Shown piece by piece: positions 37,295 through 46,817 of a DNA stretch of 64,000 nt (position 1 is the first letter of the stretch; each line of letters begins with the position of its first letter). The translations under genes and the position numbers were made by a program. The notes below the pieces were generated by a model. That model saw only the letters and a program-made list of their open reading frames with translations. It was not told the DNA's origin and made no database searches. The stretch covers positions 99,173 to 163,172 of the forward strand of contig JAPOHD010000066.1 of assembly GCA_026671195.1 (NCBI GenBank). Direction: 5' to 3'. This DNA comes from Draconibacterium aestuarii. GTDB lineage: Bacteria > Bacteroidota > Bacteroidia > Bacteroidales > Prolixibacteraceae.

Positions 37295-39706
37295 TTAAAA
37301 CTTAAGCGTTAATTTTAAATTAAACCTACGCCCTGTAAGGTAGTTCGGAACAGCATATTGATCTCCATAAATACTTGATACCCAGAAATAAGAAATGGTG
37401 TTGTTTATGTCGAGCAGGTTAAAAGCTTCAAGACTTAACCACAGGTCAGTGATGTGTTTAAATGCTGGTGATTTAGATGGATTGGCGGCACTTATAAAAA
37501 CTTTTGAAAATCCCAGGTCAATTCGACGGTAAGATGGCATTCGAAATACATCCTGATAACGTTCTCCATTCGGAGGCCCTGTGGGCAGCCTTGTTCCATA
37601 ATATCCCGAAAGCTGCATTCTGTATGTAGGATTTCCCGGTATATAATCCTGGAAAAACAAACTGAAATTCATCCACTGATCGGTAGGACGTGGAATAAAA
37701 CCGTGTCCGTCGTTTTTAATATCTTCTTTGGTTTGAAGGAAGGATAAACTTGCCCATGATTGTAATCCACTTACAAATTCACCATTAATTTTCATATCTA
37801 ATCCGGTAGCATAACCTGTTGCTTCCTGTTCGCCCAAATACCGGATACGAACATTGTCGACCTGATATGGAATCAAGTGGCTCATGTGTTTGTAGTAGGC
37901 TTCACTTGTAAACCGGAAAGGTCGGTCCCAGGCAGTGAAAATTAAATCGGTACCACCAACCACCTGAAACGACTTTTGTGCTTTTGAGTCCTCATTAATC
38001 GATCCGTCGCTGTTTTTTATTTCCTTAAAAAATGGCGACTGATTATACATTCCGGCCGATAAACGGAAAGACATTTTCTTTTCCCAGTCAGGGAAGTAAC
38101 TTAGTGTTGCCCGTGGACTTATCAGTAGTTCATTATTAAAATCCCAATAGTTAAAACGAATACCACCAGTTAGATACAAATCACCGCTATTCACCGGAAC
38201 GCTCCAACTGTCTTGCACGTACCCGGAAATCCGGTTGGAGCTGATTTTGTTTCGGGCATTTAAGCTAAAATAGAGCAATACCTCGGTGTCGGAATACGGA
38301 ATGGAATAGCCTGTTGAGTCTCGATAAATCCATTCGTTAATTTTGTCTTCAATTTCTTCGTGCTGAAATTTTACTCCCCAGTTAATCAAATGGTTTTCGG
38401 AATTGAATGTTCCCTTATGAGTAAAGCTGTAAACCGTTGCGTTTAAATGGTTTCGGGCGTGGTATAAAAACGTTCCCACACCCAGATTGAGTGAGCTGTC
38501 GCCAAACTCGTCTGAAGCCATATTTCGTTCCAGCTGGTTTAAATAATATTGTCCCTCAATATCGTAAGTTTCTTTTTCATTGGCATGGTAGGCCGATGCA
38601 ATAAATTTTAGGTTTACATTGATGTTGGGATGATAATTGGCAGTAATTGCCCCAAGGTAGGTTTGGAATTCATCTACTTCCTGTCCATTGAAATAAATCT
38701 TGGTGTTTAACGGATTTTGCCACGTTCCAAATGAGGTTTCGCGTGTTTGTGGTATAAAATTGTATTGGTTCTGGGCCACATTACCCAAAAATGAGATGTC
38801 AAATTTTTCTGAAAACTGGTAGGTTATGTAGGTTTGAAAATCGAGAAAACGAGGATCATATTCGCCTTCCTCGTCTAAACTTCCTAACAGGTAACTGTTT
38901 GTTTTGTACCGTACTCCAGATATATGTGTAAGTTTACCCTTTAATGCAACATCTTCGAAGTGCGCCGATGCACCCATAATACTTACTGCTGCCGATCCCT
39001 TAAAATCACTGGGTTTGCGGTATTTAATATCTAAAACCGATGACATTTTATCACCGTATTTTGCGTTAAATCCACCTGCCGAAAAGTCGATGGTAGAAAC
39101 CATATCGCTGTTTATAAAACTCAGGCCTTCCTGTTGCCCTGAGCGAACCAGAAATGGCCTGTAGATTTCTACATCGTTTACATAAACCAGATTTTCATCG
39201 AAGTTACCACCACGCACTGTGTATTGCGAACTCAATTCGTTATTGGACGATACTCCAGGAAGAGTTTTCAAACTGGCTTCAATACTTCCCGATGCACTTG
39301 TCATCGAGTTTACAATCTTAGGATCAAGGCTTACAATACTTGATCCATTTCTTCGCTGCTCCCTGACTACAATTTCGGCAAGCTCAAGGTTTTGGGCAGG
39401 CATTGTAATTCTTTTGATAATGGTTTCGGAGGTTTTTGCATAAACTGAATCGGAAAATGTTACATAACCGATAGATGAAAAAATAACGGTCAGTTGTTTG
39501 TTTGCAGGTATTCTCAGTAAAAATTCGCCTTTTGCATTTGTTGTAGTTCCAAGAGTTGGAAATTCTTTTAAAACAACGGTAACCATATCCAGCGGAATGC
39601 CTTTCGAATCTTCCAAAACCCCTTTTAGGGTTGCATTGTTGCTTTGCCCCCAAAGAATGTTGTGGGTAATTAGAAATAGTATTAGTAGGGTAAAGTTTAT
39701 TTTCAT
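37295..39706 (-). CDS. TonB-dependent receptor with carboxypeptidase-like domain
   Basis: ATG 39706 (MKINFTLLILF) is preferred to GTG 39712, giving 803 residues. Signal peptide, then a carboxypeptidase-D-like regulatory domain (about 25-105, ATLKGVLEDSKGIPLDMVTV), a plug domain (SIEASLKTLPGVSSNNELSSQYTVRG) and a barrel ending FNLKLTLKF. It is not a SusC: there is no SusD partner and it is smaller (about 800 residues). It resembles receptors for siderophores, vitamins or peptides; the ligand is unknown. A TAGATTTG element (39719-39712) sits directly before the start, so the message may have a very short or no leader. It is not part of the PUL. Confidence 0.85.
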   Translation of the reverse strand: MKINFTLLILFLITHNILWGQSNNATLKGVLEDSKGIPLDMVTVVLKEFPTLGTTTNAKGEFLLRIPANKQLTVIFSSIGYVTFSDSVYAKTSETIIKRITMPAQNLELAEIVVREQRRNGSSIVSLDPKIVNSMTSASGSIEASLKTLPGVSSNNELSSQYTVRGGNFDENLVYVNDVEIYRPFLVRSGQQEGLSFINSDMVSTIDFSAGGFNAKYGDKMSSVLDIKYRKPSDFKGSAAVSIMGASAHFEDVALKGKLTHISGVRYKTNSYLLGSLDEEGEYDPRFLDFQTYITYQFSEKFDISFLGNVAQNQYNFIPQTRETSFGTWQNPLNTKIYFNGQEVDEFQTYLGAITANYHPNINVNLKFIASAYHANEKETYDIEGQYYLNQLERNMASDEFGDSSLNLGVGTFLYHARNHLNATVYSFTHKGTFNSENHLINWGVKFQHEEIEDKINEWIYRDSTGYSIPYSDTEVLLYFSLNARNKISSNRISGYVQDSWSVPVNSGDLYLTGGIRFNYWDFNNELLISPRATLSYFPDWEKKMSFRLSAGMYNQSPFFKEIKNSDGSINEDSKAQKSFQVVGGTDLIFTAWDRPFRFTSEAYYKHMSHLIPYQVDNVRIRYLGEQEATGYATGLDMKINGEFVSGLQSWASLSFLQTKEDIKNDGHGFIPRPTDQWMNFSLFFQDYIPGNPTYRMQLSGYYGTRLPTGPPNGERYQDVFRMPSYRRIDLGFSKVFISAANPSKSPAFKHITDLWLSLEAFNLLDINNTISYFWVSSIYGDQYAVPNYLTGRRFNLKLTLKF

Positions 39707-39804
39707 TAGCACAAATCTAATAATCTGGTTGAATTTAGAACTTTATATTGATAAATATATTTTAGGATATTGCAATAAATTTTGATTGGATATATTAACT
39801 GGTT

Positions 39805-40110
39805 TTAATTCAATAGTTTTTGCTGAGATTTATTAAAATAATCGCTAATTGTTTCCATGTATCTTTCATAAGCGATTATTCCTGTTTCAGTAATTTGAAG
39901 AATAGTTAAAGGATAATTATTCCGAAATGATTTTTTTATATGAATGTAGTGTGCCTTTTTTAATTTGGCTATCTGAAAACTGAGGTTTCCTTTTGTAGTT
40001 TCAATATTTGCGAGCAAGAATGAAAATTCAGCCGATTTTAGATTCAGTAAAATGGTCATAATTGCCAAGCGTACCTGTGAGTGAAGTAAAGGATCGAGAT
40101 TTTTAAACAT
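39805..40110 (-). CDS. Winged-helix transcriptional regulator (small MarR/ArsR-like)
   Basis: A 101-residue protein with a winged helix-turn-helix that takes up most of the chain: HSQVRLAIMTILLNLKSAEFSFLLANIETTKGNLSFQIAKLKKAHYI, then a wing with KKSFRNNYPLTILQITETG and a dimerisation helix (AYERYMETISDYFNKSQQ). This short type is common in Bacteroidota behind a gene for a multi-pass membrane protein, which is exactly its place here: the start overlaps the stop of the membrane ORF by eight bases. It probably regulates its own operon. Its effector is unknown. Confidence 0.85.
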   Translation of the reverse strand: MFKNLDPLLHSQVRLAIMTILLNLKSAEFSFLLANIETTKGNLSFQIAKLKKAHYIHIKKSFRNNYPLTILQITETGIIAYERYMETISDYFNKSQQKLLN

Positions 40111-40726
40111 GCCTGACTTTTTTTATTTCAGCATACATAAGTATTCCGGGAATAACAAAACATACGAAATCGGCAATTGCCCGAACCAAATATTGTGTGT
40201 GAAGATCGAAGTTGGTTCCAATGGCAGCGGCAACCCACATAAGAACTCCGCATACGCTTAAAATATGATATCGGTAAATCCCTCCGGTAACGAATAAAGC
40301 GAATCCAATTAAGACTATTTGCAGAGGATGAAGGATTTCGAAGTTGATTTCCGCGAGGCTATTTTTCGTGACGATTACATTTAGGTTGTGTGCCAAAATT
40401 ACGCCAATCCAAACAAATCGGGTTGAAAAAGCAGTTTAAGTGCGAACTTTTTTGTTCCTGAAAAAGATAAAATAAACTGTAAAAGCTACAATAGCAATTC
40501 CTGCTGCAACATTCAAGATGCTCATAAAATCTCTGATCCGGCTTGAAATTAGAACCACTGATACAAGATATTTCCAAAAGAAACCAATGGAAAATACCAA
40601 TCCCCAGCAGATTAGCAGAAGACCATCATCCATCAAAGTTCTTTTTGAAGTAGCAACTGCGGTTTTTAATGTTTGAAGAATTTGATGATCATCAAACGCT
40701 TCTTCATAGGAAGTATTGGTATTCAT
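40103..40726 (-). pseudogene. Multi-pass membrane protein gene split by one in-frame TAA
   Basis: Two frames in the same reading phase make a single 206-residue protein interrupted by TAA at 40438-40436. The first part (40726-40436, 96 residues, ATG start) has an acidic N terminus and two membrane helices (LLLICWGLVFSIGFFW, IVAFTVYFIFF) ending KKVRT. After the stop, 13 codons (TAFSTRFVWIGVI) lead without a frame change into a second part (from TTG 40396) with further helices (LQIVLIGFALFVTGG, VCGVLMWVAAAIG, FVCFVIPGILMY). Hydrophobic pattern and frame are continuous across the stop. The gene overlaps a regulator gene by eight bases. It may be a recent nonsense mutation, a sequencing error or a readthrough site. 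Confidence 0.8.
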
Positions 40727-40939
40727 GATTTTTGTTTATAAAATTAAACAAGTTTGTAATACAAACCAAAATATTGTACGAAATATTGAATTTGAATGAT
40801 TACTTTAAACCACCCTCGTTGAAATAAATTCAAAATAGTGTATTTCTGATTATTTTGAAGGTGGAGAGTGTATGATATAAAGTGTCTGTTATCGCCTGTA
40901 AAAGCGACGAGCCATCTTTCCATAAGGAGAATATCAAAC

Positions 40940-42184
40940 TCAATCGGACTTGATTAATTTGGTGGATAAAACTGTATTTCCAATTTTGACACGTATTATA
41001 TACAATCCATTTTGGAGTTTTCCCAACGGCAAATTGTTTTTGTTGTTATAAACTAACTCAAAGTGTACCATCTCACCTTTCGTATTAAATATCTTTAATG
41101 AATAAGGTGTACCATTGTGGTCTGTATTGGCAGGTAATATAACGGTACAATTATTAATCACCGGGTTTGGAAACACAAAAAGTTCAGAATCGAGCCCAAG
41201 TGCGTTTTGAGCTTCACCTTCAATATTGTTATTAATCGGATCGCGCCAATCTCTGATTCCATTTTTGTTATGATCAGGTAAAGGGCTTTTGCTTCCAATT
41301 GAATTAAGTCTGGAAGTTGTTCGAACAATGGTGTCACAACGATTATCCAGACCATCCTGGTCAAAATCCAAATTTGATAGTTTTATTGTAGGATTTTGAT
41401 TGTTCTGAATGTCAAATGCTTCCACAAAATCACTTATCCCATCATCGTCCGAATCCATATCCAGGTAGTCAGGAATTCCATCCATATCGGTATCGGTCTG
41501 TTCGTAGTAGGTTCCTCCTGTCTGCGAGTCGAATGCGTCATCCCAGCCGTCACCGTTTTTGTCGCATATAAGCAACGAAATAAGTGAGTTCTCTTTTTGC
41601 CATTCGATAAAGTCGGTAATGCCGTCATTATCCGAATCAATGTCCTGGCAATTAGGTATTCCATCACCATCGGTGTCAACGGTTAAATCACCTTCATGAA
41701 AGTCAAGGATTCCATCGTTGTCATCGTCTAAATCATCGATGTCTGGAATTTCATCGCAATCAAAATCATTTTCAACATAAATTGTAATCAGCCCTTCTGA
41801 ATAGTAATCATCGTTTTCGATGGCACTTAATCTGTATATAATGGAAACCTCTCCTCGAAAGTCTGATTCGGGAGAGTAATTGAAGTTGCCAAATGCGTCG
41901 TACGAAAGTTTTCCTGCTTCAGGACTTTGCATATTGCTTACCCATACTGATTCCGGATAAAAAATATCATTGATCATTACATTTCCGGAAACAATATGAT
42001 TTTCGCATCCAAAAGCTATAATGATTGTATCATTAACCGCTGTTAGCGTTTCAATGGACTGACTGAATGAATAGGAGACGAAGGGATAACAAAGATCAGA
42101 TTTATTGTTGAGCCCAAACCCATAGACCCATTGGCAGAGTAAATGCACAACTGCAAACACTGCCGCTATATGTACTGTCTTCAT
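40940..42184 (-). CDS. Type IX-secreted protein with thrombospondin type 3 repeats
   Basis: The start is placed at ATG 42184 (MKTVHIAAVF), which gives a proper signal peptide and 414 residues; upstream in-frame codons would add an unlikely basic extension. The middle (about 130-290) has six or so calcium-binding repeats of the DxDxDGxxD kind (DTDGDGIPN, DSDNDGITD, DMDGIPDYLDMDSDDDGISD). The last 75 residues (LFVFPNPVINNCTV ... LYIIRVKIGNTVLSTKLIK) are a type A sorting domain for the type IX secretion system, so the protein is sent across the outer membrane and attached or released. An N-terminal Ig-like segment is the likely functional part. Function is unknown. Confidence 0.85.
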   Translation of the reverse strand: MKTVHIAAVFAVVHLLCQWVYGFGLNNKSDLCYPFVSYSFSQSIETLTAVNDTIIIAFGCENHIVSGNVMINDIFYPESVWVSNMQSPEAGKLSYDAFGNFNYSPESDFRGEVSIIYRLSAIENDDYYSEGLITIYVENDFDCDEIPDIDDLDDDNDGILDFHEGDLTVDTDGDGIPNCQDIDSDNDGITDFIEWQKENSLISLLICDKNGDGWDDAFDSQTGGTYYEQTDTDMDGIPDYLDMDSDDDGISDFVEAFDIQNNQNPTIKLSNLDFDQDGLDNRCDTIVRTTSRLNSIGSKSPLPDHNKNGIRDWRDPINNNIEGEAQNALGLDSELFVFPNPVINNCTVILPANTDHNGTPYSLKIFNTKGEMVHFELVYNNKNNLPLGKLQNGLYIIRVKIGNTVLSTKLIKSD

Positions 42185-42346
42185 CTTAATGTTATGCGGC
42201 AGCGAATATAGTAGCTTTTCCTTATATATACCAGTATGCTTTAGGTATTTGATTAATAATTTATTAACAATGGAATTTGTATAACTCCTCATTTTTAATT
42301 TTTCCCTTATTGCATATAAAATCAAACTCAAACCAACGAATAGTCT

Positions 42347-42354
42347 TATCTTTG
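42347..42354 (+). promoter_or_regulatory. Candidate -7 element for fumarase gene
   Basis: TATCTTTG matches TAnnTTTG, 29 bp before the fumarase ATG. A correctly spaced -33 box is not visible. Confidence 0.4.
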
Positions 42355-42382
42355 AAAAGATTTTAATTTAACCTTTATAAAA

Positions 42383-43987
42383 ATGGCAGATTTTAAATAC
42401 CAAAAACCATTTCCAATTTTAAAAGACGATACCGAATATCGTTTAATTACAAAAGAATTTGTGTCGACCATTGAAGTTGACGGACGATCAATATTAAAGG
42501 TAGATCCGAAAGGATTGGAAGTGCTAGCTAAAGAAGCATTTTCTGATGTTTCGTTTTACCTTCGGGCTTCGCATTTAGAGAAATTGGCCAAAATTCTTGA
42601 AGATCCGGAAGCAACCGATAACGACCGATTTGTTGCACATACGATGCTGATGAACCAGGCAGTGTCGGCAGAAGGAGAGCTTCCGACTTGTCAGGATACC
42701 GGAACAGCAATTGTGATGGGTAAAAAAGGCGAGAATGTGTACACTGGTGCTAACGATGCTGAACATCTGTCGAGAGGTATTTTTAATACGTATGCCGAAC
42801 GTAATTTACGTTATTCGCAGGTGGTTCCGTTTACCATGACTAAAGAAAAAAATACGGGTACGAACCTTCCGGCACAAATCGATATTTACGCAGAACAAGG
42901 AAACAGCTACGAGTTCTTGTTTATGACAAAAGGTGGTGGCTCAGGAAATAAAACATATTTATACCAGCAAACAAAATCACTTTTAACCGAGGAGAACCTA
43001 AGCAAATTTGTGAAAGACAAAATTATGGACTTGGGAACTTCGGCTTGTCCTCCTTACCACCTTGCTTTGGTAATTGGCGGAACTTCGGCCGAAGCAACTC
43101 TTGCAGCAGTTAAAAAAGCATCGGCAGGTTATTTCGATAATTTACCAACCGAAGGAAACGAAGGTGGTCAGGCTTTTCGCGATCTTGAGTGGGAAGAAAA
43201 AGTGACAAAAATTTGTTATGAAAGTGGAGTAGGTGCCCAGTTTGGAGGTAAATATTTTGTACACGATGTTCGTGTTATTCGTTTGCCACGCCACGCAGCC
43301 TCATGTCCGGTAGGTTTGGGTGTTAGTTGTAGTGCCGACAGAAATATTAAAGCAAAAATCAACCAAGATGGTATTTTCCTTGAGCAACTGGAGAAAAATC
43401 CTGCTCGTTTCCTGCCATCTAAAGCTCCTGCAATGAGTCCTGCAGTTGACATTGATTTGGATCAGGGAATGGACAAAGTTTTGGCCGAATTAACCAAATA
43501 TCCAACCAAAACCCGTTTGAATTTGAACGGAACTTTAATTGTTGCACGCGACATTGCTCACGCTCAGATTAAACAAATGATTGACGAAGGTAAACCAATG
43601 CCTGATTACTTTAAAAATCACCCGGTTTATTATGCGGGACCTGCAAAAACACCGAAAGGAATGGCTTCTGGTAGTTTTGGACCAACCACTGCAGGCCGTA
43701 TGGATCCTTATGTTGACGAGTTTCAGAGTTTGGGTGGTTCAATGATTATGGTGGCCAAAGGAAACCGTTCGCAGGCAGTTACTGACGCTTGTAAAAAACA
43801 TGGTGGTTTCTACCTTGGATCGATTGGTGGACCGGCAGCGATTTTGGCTAAAAACAGTATTAAATCTGTTGAAGTGGTCGATTTCGAAGATTTGGGAATG
43901 GAAGCCGTACGTAAGATTAAGGTTGAAAATTTCCCTGCATTTATCATTGTTGACGACAAAGGAAACGATTTCTTTAAAGAATTGTAG
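42383..43987 (+). CDS. fumA: Class I fumarate hydratase
   Basis: A 534-residue oxygen-sensitive 4Fe-4S enzyme interconverting fumarate and malate. PTCQDTGTA (about 98-106) has the first cluster cysteine, [18 protein letters not shown] the second, and [13 protein letters not shown] lies near the third. The C-terminal half ([24 protein letters not shown]) is the FumA/FumB beta domain. With PEP carboxykinase it makes a branch from oxaloacetate through malate to fumarate and succinate, used in fermentation. It is monocistronic with promoter-like sequence in front and a strong hairpin behind. The organism is likely anaerobic or microaerobic. Confidence 0.95.
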   Translation: MADFKYQKPFPILKDDTEYRLITKEFVSTIEVDGRSILKVDPKGLEVLAKEAFSDVSFYLRASHLEKLAKILEDPEATDNDRFVAHTMLMNQAVSAEGELPTCQDTGTAIVMGKKGENVYTGANDAEHLSRGIFNTYAERNLRYSQVVPFTMTKEKNTGTNLPAQIDIYAEQGNSYEFLFMTKGGGSGNKTYLYQQTKSLLTEENLSKFVKDKIMDLGTSACPPYHLALVIGGTSAEATLAAVKKASAGYFDNLPTEGNEGGQAFRDLEWEEKVTKICYESGVGAQFGGKYFVHDVRVIRLPRHAASCPVGLGVSCSADRNIKAKINQDGIFLEQLEKNPARFLPSKAPAMSPAVDIDLDQGMDKVLAELTKYPTKTRLNLNGTLIVARDIAHAQIKQMIDEGKPMPDYFKNHPVYYAGPAKTPKGMASGSFGPTTAGRMDPYVDEFQSLGGSMIMVAKGNRSQAVTDACKKHGGFYLGSIGGPAAILAKNSIKSVEVVDFEDLGMEAVRKIKVENFPAFIIVDDKGNDFFKEL

Positions 43988-44374
43988 AACGAATACAGAT
44001 CAATATATTGAGCCTTCTAAGATATTCTTGGAAGGCTTTTTTGATGTCTTAAACTCTGAATGTGCTCGAAATGATATTCCAGTTTGAGTAATGAAATAAT
44101 TCAGAAAGGAATCTTGATTTTTATCAAAGAAGAAAGGGTAGAACAATATGGACGCTTTTTGAAGATGACTGATAATTTACAAACCCCTAAACACAAAACC
44201 AATCATAAATACAGAAGTTGCTCTACCCTTAAATTTTATCTTTTTTCAATCACGAAATCAATATTTGAATTTGATTTCTACGGGAATATACGAAGAAAAT
44301 TCTCACAATGCCAAATAATCAGTCCTTCAGAGGAGGGATTTCGATTAATTTTAGGAAAATAAGTTTATTTTACG
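43988..44374. other. Gene-free stretch after fumarase
   Basis: It contains the fumarase terminator (44011-44042) and a spaced inverted repeat, AAGGGTAGA at 44135-44143 and TCTACCCTT at 44222-44230, with CAA/TTG flanks that extend the match to 12 of 13. An open frame at 44084-44362 looks non-coding (see rejected list). Nothing else is visible. Confidence 0.6.
44011..44042 (+). terminator. Terminator after fumarase gene
   Basis: AGCCTTCTAAGA pairs with TCTTGGAAGGCT (twelve pairs, one G-U) around a three-base loop, and the stem runs into a T tract of six. Confidence 0.9.
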
Positions 44375-44986
44375 TTATTCTTTTATGATCAGTCGGGGGA
44401 GGGCGATGTTGTATTTTACCACCACAATCCGAATGATAATAATAGTAATTACAGTGGCCAGTTCACAAAATATCTCGGGTACGGCAAAGTGTCGTAGAAA
44501 TAGATATATTAGTGCACCAGCAATACAAGCTGTTGCATAAATTTCGCGATGAAATATAAGTGGCAATTCGTTACACAGTGTATCGCGAATAACTCCACCC
44601 ACTACTGCTGAAGAGAGTCCCATTAATATGGCCATTGCGGGATCGATTTGAAACAAAAGTGCTTTCTTTAATCCTAAAAGTGTAAATGTGGCTATCCCAA
44701 TTGTATCGAATAAGAATATGGTGTGTTTGAGTTTTATTACAATTTTTTTGAAAATGATAGTTACTACTACTCCGGCGATAATTACCCAAAAATAATTGTT
44801 CGTACGCATCCAGGCTACCGGCAGGTCGCCCAACATCATGTCTCGTAAAGTACCACCTCCAATTGCGGTAACAAATCCAATCATTGTAGCTCCAAAAATA
44901 TCTAGCCGTTTTTCAGCGGCTGTTAACGTTCCACTAATGGCAAAAACAAAAGTCCCGATATAATCAAACAATAGCAGTAAATCCAT
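44375..44986 (-). CDS. Trimeric intracellular cation channel-like protein (UPF0126)
   Basis: A 203-residue protein with about seven membrane helices arranged as two copies of a three-helix unit. Each copy carries the glycine-rich motif: AIGGGTLRDMMLGDLPVAW near 43 and VVGGVIRDTLCNELPLIFH near 130. These are the signatures of the bacterial TRIC/UPF0126 (YicG-like) family, which form trimers that conduct potassium or other monovalent cations. Bacterial roles are not firmly established. It is a single gene, 98 bp downstream of the META-domain gene stop. Confidence 0.87.
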   Translation of the reverse strand: MDLLLLFDYIGTFVFAISGTLTAAEKRLDIFGATMIGFVTAIGGGTLRDMMLGDLPVAWMRTNNYFWVIIAGVVVTIIFKKIVIKLKHTIFLFDTIGIATFTLLGLKKALLFQIDPAMAILMGLSSAVVGGVIRDTLCNELPLIFHREIYATACIAGALIYLFLRHFAVPEIFCELATVITIIIIRIVVVKYNIALPRLIIKE

Positions 44987-45033
44987 TTTGCAAAGAAACT
45001 AAAAAGGCCGGAAAAATGTTTGGAAGAAAACAA

Positions 45034-45060
45034 AAGGGTTTAGCGAATCACTAACCCCTT
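45034..45060 (-). terminator. Terminator after META-domain lipoprotein gene
   Basis: On the minus strand AAGGGGTTAG (45060-45051) pairs with CTAAACCCTT (45043-45034) with one mismatch, followed by TTGTTTT. Confidence 0.7.
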
Positions 45061-45084
45061 ATGCTTTTATGAACTATTTAAAAC

Positions 45085-46089
45085 TTAATCAATTTTCTTT
45101 AATAACATTAATTGACGTCCTTCACTATCAAATAACGATAAGCGCAAATTCGCAATTTTATACGTTTTTACGTTGTTTATTGCGCTGTTGAATTTATCCG
45201 CATTGGTCATATCGGGACACATCATACGTGTTCCGGCCAAAAGTCCAACTTCCAATTCTGTATTGGTAAGCTTCGTAAGTTGTCCTTTAAAGTTGTTACA
45301 TCCATCGGTTCCTAAAATTCTCATATCCGCAGAGTGAATTTCAATGCGAGGAAGGTCTCCGGGAAGCGACTCGCCGCGTATAAATTCGGCCACCCAAATA
45401 TCATTGATCAGTTGTTTGGGCTCCGAACCTTTGAAGAATTCCAGTACAGCATTCCCCGCTTCATTGAAGAATGTTAAGGTGTTGTTTTCCACTTCAAACT
45501 TTTTCACTCCTGCAAAGGTTTTATTGAATTTGTCGGCATTGGTCATATTAGGGCACATCATTTGTGTTCCGGCCATTGGAGTAAATTCAATTGCGTCGTT
45601 CTCAATCTTTTTAATACTACCTTTAAGTCGGTTGCAACCATCACTTCCCGAAACTGACATTTCTTTTGTGTCGATCTGTAGTTGTGGAATACCCCCGGTA
45701 CCCGCTTCTATTGCCGAACCATTTATTTTGGCTATATCCCATGTTCCGTTTAACAACAATTTTGTATCTACTTTCTTTTCCAGAACTTTTACAAGCGTGT
45801 ATTTTATGGATGAAGCGTCAGCTGGTACATTTTCTAGTTTTTCTTCGCGTACCTGAAGTTTGTAAATATATCCGGGTTCATACTCAAATCCTTCAATTTT
45901 TGAATAGAAATTTTCCCATTCACCTTCTACTGCTTTATCGCCTTTTTTAATAAGCATACAATCCATTGGTCCAACTCCGGTGCAATTCACTGTGTAACTG
46001 TTTACAAGGTATGTATAATTGTGACTGTTTTTTACCGAGGAGCATGATATTCCAAGAAAAATCAACCCTAATAACCATATATTCTTCAT
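45085..46089 (-). CDS. Lipoprotein with DUF4377 and two META domains
   Basis: A 334-residue lipoprotein (lipobox LGISC, cysteine near residue 16). Residues about 25-110 (VNSYTVNCTGVGPMDCMLIKKG, KYTLVKVLEKK) match DUF4377. Two META/HslJ domains follow, each with a GCN-KG strand (SGSDGCNRLKG, LGTDGCNNFKG) and a nearly identical segment (GTQMMCPNMTNADKFN and GTRMMCPDMTNADKFN), so the second came from an internal duplication. META proteins are envelope proteins linked with heat or antibiotic (novobiocin) resistance in E. coli HslJ. No enzymatic function is known. Confidence 0.85.
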   Translation of the reverse strand: MKNIWLLGLIFLGISCSSVKNSHNYTYLVNSYTVNCTGVGPMDCMLIKKGDKAVEGEWENFYSKIEGFEYEPGYIYKLQVREEKLENVPADASSIKYTLVKVLEKKVDTKLLLNGTWDIAKINGSAIEAGTGGIPQLQIDTKEMSVSGSDGCNRLKGSIKKIENDAIEFTPMAGTQMMCPNMTNADKFNKTFAGVKKFEVENNTLTFFNEAGNAVLEFFKGSEPKQLINDIWVAEFIRGESLPGDLPRIEIHSADMRILGTDGCNNFKGQLTKLTNTELEVGLLAGTRMMCPDMTNADKFNSAINNVKTYKIANLRLSLFDSEGRQLMLLKKID

Positions 46090-46244
46090 AGCTTCTTTCT
46101 TTTTGAATTTTATTTTGCAAAGCTCGATAAAGACAAATGTAATGCCAAAATTTGCGTGTTAATAATTCCAAACATCGCTGAAAATATGTTATGTAGTTGA
46201 TTTTAAGTGAATAGGTTCAACACCTACCGAGCTTAACAGATTCC

Positions 46245-46817
46245 TTAGTCAACTACAATTTTGTATTTCTGCAGCAGCCCAGGCAGGCCATCGAGCGAGA
46301 ATTTTGCACCAGCAATCTGGTTTTGCTCCGGATCGATTGAGAAATTATACGAACTTTTGAAGTTAGCCTGCCGCAGGTTGGTTCTTCCAAACATTGCTCC
46401 GGAAAAATCACATTCCGTAAAATTGGCTTTGTTCAAATCTGCCTCGGTAAAATCAACTTCGTGTAAAGTACATTTGTTAAACTTTGTCGCTTTTAGTTTT
46501 CGCTGGTAAAACGACGAATAATTTAGAATACAATGGTTAAATTTAAGTTCCAAAAGGAAAGGATTGCATTCATCGAATTGTAAGCCAATTAGTTTACAGG
46601 CTTTAAACTGCACATTTTTAAATGCAGTATTTAAGATTTTTGTATTGCTGAAATCGCAGTTTTCAAACTCACAATCTTCAAAACAAAACTCGCCTAAATT
46701 GGTATTCGAAAAAATACAGGCAGAAAAAGTACAGTTTTCGTAATCCGTTTTTTCATTGCCACGTTCCGAAAAATCAATGTTCTGAAAACTTTGATCGGTA
46801 ATGTATTTGTTGCTCAT
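46245..46817 (-). CDS. Pentapeptide-repeat protein (McbG/Qnr-like shape)
   Basis: A 190-residue protein made of pentapeptide repeats (A/C/N-D/F-F/L-x-x) folding as a quadrilateral beta-helix: FEDCEFENCDFSNTKILNT, FTEADLNKANFTECDFSGAMF and so on. The C-terminal segment (FSIDPEQNQIAGAKFSLDGLPGLLQKYKI) is the cap seen in McbG/Qnr-related chromosomal proteins. Some relatives mimic DNA and protect gyrase, but most chromosomal copies have no proven role, and resistance should not be assumed. It is the last gene of a three-gene set and overlaps the VOC gene by four bases (ATGA). Confidence 0.85.
   Translation of the reverse strand: MSNKYITDQSFQNIDFSERGNEKTDYENCTFSACIFSNTNLGEFCFEDCEFENCDFSNTKILNTAFKNVQFKACKLIGLQFDECNPFLLELKFNHCILNYSSFYQRKLKATKFNKCTLHEVDFTEADLNKANFTECDFSGAMFGRTNLRQANFKSSYNFSIDPEQNQIAGAKFSLDGLPGLLQKYKIVVD

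Noticed and set aside
37295..39706. Second SusC/PUL
   Set aside because: It has no SusD partner and is only about 800 residues, so it is an ordinary TonB-dependent receptor.
44084..44362. 92-residue open frame after fumarase
   Set aside because: Composition is unlike its neighbours, there is no domain, and it spans the inverted repeat. I take it for chance.
46245..46817. Qnr-type fluoroquinolone resistance gene
   Set aside because: It has the pentapeptide fold, but it is shorter than Qnr and sits in a housekeeping-like operon. Resistance cannot be claimed from the fold.
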